In this document: positions 6,032 through 8,266 of the stretch, in pieces
How the letters are laid out: each line of letters begins with the position of its first letter
Numbering within the stretch: the stretch's first letter is position 1
Assembly (NCBI GenBank): GCA_003533405.1
Contig: DQDL01000052.1
Span: forward strand, 1,201 to 9,466
Origin: Clostridiales bacterium
GTDB taxonomy: Bacteria; Bacillota; Clostridia; Oscillospirales; Oscillospiraceae
Length of the DNA: 8,266 nt
Direction of reading: 5' to 3'
Notes under the pieces: generated by a model
Told to the model about the DNA's origin: nothing
The model's database searches: none
The model's input: the letters and a program-made list of their open reading frames with translations, nothing else
Translations under genes and position numbers: made by a program

Positions 6032-6991
6032 ATGAAAAAGTTTGTTGCTATAATTCTTGCTGTTGTTCTTTGTCTTTCCGTCTGCGCATGCGGCGCTAAG
6101 GACTCGTCCGTTCCCGTCATCGGTATCTGCCAGTACGGCGAGCACGGCTCGCTCGACAATTGCCGTGAAGGCTTCATCCAGGGTCTCAAGGACGCTGGCC
6201 TTGTTGAGGGTACCGACTTCGTCATCGACTACCAGAATGCAAGCTTCGATGACAACATCGACAATCAGATTGCCCAGAGCTTCGCAGCTAAAGATGTTGC
6301 TCTTATGTGCGCTATCGCAACTCCTTCCGCAGTTGTCTGCTATGCAGCAGCCGAGGAGAAGGACATCCCCGTTATCTACACCGCAATAAGCGATCCCGAG
6401 CAGGCTAAGCTCACCAGCGGTAACATCACCGGCACCTCCGACAAGCTCCCCGTCGACGCTCAGCTCGAGCTCATCCGTGCTATTCAGCCCGATGCCAAGA
6501 CCATCGGCATTGTCTACACCACCAGCGAACCAAACTCCGTTTCTACCATCGCAGAGTACAAAGAGAAGGCTCCCAACTACGGCTTCACCATCGAGGCTAT
6601 CGGCGTTACCGCAGGCGCTGAGGTCACTCAGGCTGTTGACACTCTCATCAGCAAGAAGGTAGATTGCCTGAGCAACCTTACCGACAACAATGTCGTCGGC
6701 GTTCTCTCCTCCGTTCTCGAAAAGACCAACGCCGCAAAGATCCCCGTATACGGCAGCGAGATCGAGCAGGTAAAGAAGGGATGCGTCGCTTCCGCAGGCA
6801 TCGACTATGTCGAGCTTGGCAAGATGACCGGCGAGATGGCCGCAAAGGTCCTCAAAGGCGAGGCCACCGCAGAGTCCATGCCTTACAAGTCCGTTACCGA
6901 CTTTGCTTACTATGTTAATTCCAACGCACTCAAGGAAATGGGTCTTACTCTCCCCTCCTCCATCGCCGACACTGCGATCGAGGCAAAATAA
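6032..6991 (+). CDS. trpX: Tryptophan ABC transporter substrate-binding lipoprotein (TrpX-type)
   Basis: This 319-residue solute-binding lipoprotein of the PF04392-type ABC family would capture substrate outside the membrane and hand it to the permease. Residues 1-19 form a lipoprotein signal peptide with lipobox V-C-A-C, making C20 the probable lipidated residue. A two-lobed type I binding fold follows. Family-like segments are GICQYGEHGSLD (31-42), IDYQNA (65-70), AIATPSA (94-100), AISDPEQAKL (118-127), TGTSDKLP (133-140), SEPNS (165-169), the TDNNVV loop (217-222) and SAGIDYVELG (254-263). AAGGAG lies 8 bases before the ATG. Tryptophan as substrate is inferred from the UGG T-box upstream and the family's known association with Trp T-boxes in Firmicutes (trpXYZ). 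Sequence alone would also allow another aromatic amino acid. The protein contains no tryptophan. Confidence 0.88.
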   Translation: MKKFVAIILAVVLCLSVCACGAKDSSVPVIGICQYGEHGSLDNCREGFIQGLKDAGLVEGTDFVIDYQNASFDDNIDNQIAQSFAAKDVALMCAIATPSAVVCYAAAEEKDIPVIYTAISDPEQAKLTSGNITGTSDKLPVDAQLELIRAIQPDAKTIGIVYTTSEPNSVSTIAEYKEKAPNYGFTIEAIGVTAGAEVTQAVDTLISKKVDCLSNLTDNNVVGVLSSVLEKTNAAKIPVYGSEIEQVKKGCVASAGIDYVELGKMTGEMAAKVLKGEATAESMPYKSVTDFAYYVNSNALKEMGLTLPSSIADTAIEAK

Positions 6992-7009
6992 TTTCGGAGT
7001 TTTTGAAAA

Positions 7010-7894
7010 ATGCTTGATATGATAATCGGCACGTTGACGCAGGGCTTAATTTATGCCCTGCTGTCATACGGCATATACATTACATATAAAATACTCGACT
7101 TCCCCGACCTCACGGTCGACGGCTCGTTTCCGCTCGGCGCTGCGGTGACGGCTGTGCTGCTGGTAAAGGGCTTTAACCCTTACTTGACGCTGCTCATCGC
7201 CATGGCAGCCGGTGCGCTTGCAGGTCTTGCAACGGGAATTATCCATGTCCGTCTCAAGGTAAGAGATCTGCTTGCAGGCATCATCACGATGACCGCTCTG
7301 TTCTCGATAAATCTTCAGATCGGCGGCTCGAACCTCTCGGTCGAGCGTGGCATTGACACCATCTTCACCGCACAACCCACGATGCTTCTGTTCGGCTCGG
7401 TGTCGCTCATGTACCGCAAGCTCATCGTTGCGTTTATCCTTGCGCTTATCTTCAAGCTTCTGCTTGATGCGTACCTCAAGACCAAGAGCGGTATGCTGCT
7501 GCGTGCCGTCGGCGATAACTCCGCCCTCGTCACAAGCCTTGCTAAGGATAACGGCCGTGTGAAGATACTCGGCCTTGTGCTTGCTAACGCACTCGTTGCG
7601 CTTTCCGGCGCAATAGTTTGCCAGGAGCAGCGCAGCTTCTCGGCCACCATGGGCACAGGTCAGATGGTATTCGGCCTTGCAACGGTCATCATCGGCACAA
7701 CGCTGTTCAGGAAGCTCGACTTTGTCAAGGGTACCACCGCCGTTGTCATAGGCAGCATTCTTTACAAGGCCTGCATTCAGATAGCGATAGTAGCCGGACT
7801 TCCGGCAAATCTTCTGAAGCTCGTTACCGCCGTACTGTTCCTCATTATTTTGGTTCTCGGCGGCATGAAAGGCAAGGTGACGCAAAGTGCTTGA
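7010..7894 (+). CDS. trpY: Tryptophan ABC transporter permease (TrpY-type)
   Basis: This 294-residue integral membrane permease is of the branched-chain/ribose type (BPD_transp_2 family) and forms the import channel. About eight or nine hydrophobic segments are visible, roughly at residues 8-27, 41-53, 58-79, 86-103, 133-152, 186-204, 217-233, 241-263 and 267-284. Family-like motifs are DFPDLTVDGSFPLGAA (30-45), LRAVGDN (164-170) just before the coupling region, and FSATMGTGQMVFGLATVIIG (210-229). It starts 18 bases after trpX with CGGAG 10 bases upstream, and its 3' end overlaps the ATPase gene by 8 bases, so the three genes are co-transcribed and probably translationally coupled. No tryptophan occurs in the whole sequence, which is unusual for a membrane protein of this size. 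Confidence 0.88.
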   Translation: MLDMIIGTLTQGLIYALLSYGIYITYKILDFPDLTVDGSFPLGAAVTAVLLVKGFNPYLTLLIAMAAGALAGLATGIIHVRLKVRDLLAGIITMTALFSINLQIGGSNLSVERGIDTIFTAQPTMLLFGSVSLMYRKLIVAFILALIFKLLLDAYLKTKSGMLLRAVGDNSALVTSLAKDNGRVKILGLVLANALVALSGAIVCQEQRSFSATMGTGQMVFGLATVIIGTTLFRKLDFVKGTTAVVIGSILYKACIQIAIVAGLPANLLKLVTAVLFLIILVLGGMKGKVTQSA

Positions 7895-8266
7895 GCTTAA
7901 AAATATCTCGAAAACCTATAACCCCGGCACGGTCACCGAAATGTGTCTGTTTAAGGACTTTGAGCTTGCCGTCAAGGACGGTGAGTTTGTCTCCGTCGTC
8001 GGCAGCAACGGCAGCGGCAAGACCTCGATGCTCAACATCATCTGCGGCTCCATCCCCATTGACAGCGGTGACTGCCTCATCGGCGGCGAGAGCATCAACA
8101 AGCAGAAGGATTTTGTGCGCTACAAAAAGATAGGCCGTGTTTACCAGAACCCCTCCATGGGTACCTGCCCGAACATGACCATTTTGGAAAACCTCTCCCT
8201 TGCCGACAACAAGGGCAAGCACTTTGGACTCGGGATGGGCGTTTCCAAAAAGCGCATCAATGATTA
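7887..8266 (+). CDS. trpZ: Tryptophan ABC transporter ATP-binding protein, N-terminal part (TrpZ-type)
   Basis: The first 126 residues of an ABC ATPase are visible before the right edge cuts the gene. The Walker A motif GSNGSGKT is at 39-46 and the Q-loop glutamine is Q87 in VYQNP. The signature motif, Walker B and H-loop lie beyond the window. A GTG start at 7887 is chosen because it puts LELKNISKTY at the usual N-terminus and AAGGTGA lies 6 bases upstream. It overlaps the end of the permease gene by 8 bases. It would power the importer formed with the two upstream products. No tryptophan is present in the visible part. A full-length protein of about 250-265 residues is expected from the family. 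Confidence 0.88.
   Translation, partial: MLELKNISKTYNPGTVTEMCLFKDFELAVKDGEFVSVVGSNGSGKTSMLNIICGSIPIDSGDCLIGGESINKQKDFVRYKKIGRVYQNPSMGTCPNMTILENLSLADNKGKHFGLGMGVSKKRIND

Noticed and set aside
7064..7885. 273-codon open frame on the minus strand opposite trpY
   Set aside because: It is a shadow of the permease gene, with no ribosome site and no recognisable protein features. The plus strand encodes a clear membrane permease in an operon.

Overview
The window looks like chromosomal DNA of an anaerobic Gram-positive bacterium of the Clostridia, probably a gut or rumen Oscillospiraceae/Ruminococcaceae-type organism. The evidence is strong AGGAGG-type ribosome sites, sigma-A-like promoters, Rho-independent terminators, a T-box leader, a 2-hydroxyacyl-CoA dehydratase subunit, a DivIVA-like coiled-coil protein and a very long secreted protein with CxxC and fibronectin type III repeats. 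This placement is inferred from gene content only; no taxonomic marker gene is present.

Left part (1-5539): three genes, all on the minus strand, each apparently its own transcription unit. In transcription order they are a 1196-residue secreted repeat protein (5457-1867), a 152-residue coiled-coil protein (1749-1291) and the N-terminal 344 residues of an HgdB/BcrC-family dehydratase subunit (1034 to beyond the left edge). Each has a recognisable minus-strand promoter. The first two are followed by intrinsic terminators. The 256-base gap before the dehydratase gene carries a perfect 16-bp inverted repeat 120 bases apart, enclosing the coiled-coil gene's terminator and touching the dehydratase promoter.

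Right part (5621-8266): a plus-strand unit transcribed divergently from the repeat-protein gene. A near-consensus promoter is followed by a complete T-box leader with specifier codon UGG (tryptophan), a TGGGTGGCACCGC T-box sequence and a UUCG-capped terminator. Then come a possible 18-codon leader ORF containing one Trp codon, a lipoprotein substrate-binding protein (trpX-type), a membrane permease (trpY-type) and the start of an ATPase (trpZ-type, cut by the right edge). Together these make a tryptophan ABC importer that uncharged tRNA-Trp would switch on. The 739 visible residues of the three transporter proteins contain no tryptophan at all, whereas the three left-hand proteins contain 20 in about 1690 residues. 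This fits genes expressed when tryptophan is scarce.

The points most worth a second look are the Trp-free operon, the small Trp-containing ORF between T-box and trpX, the higher-order repeat architecture of the cysteine-rich secreted protein, and the 16-bp inverted repeat at 1107-1258.
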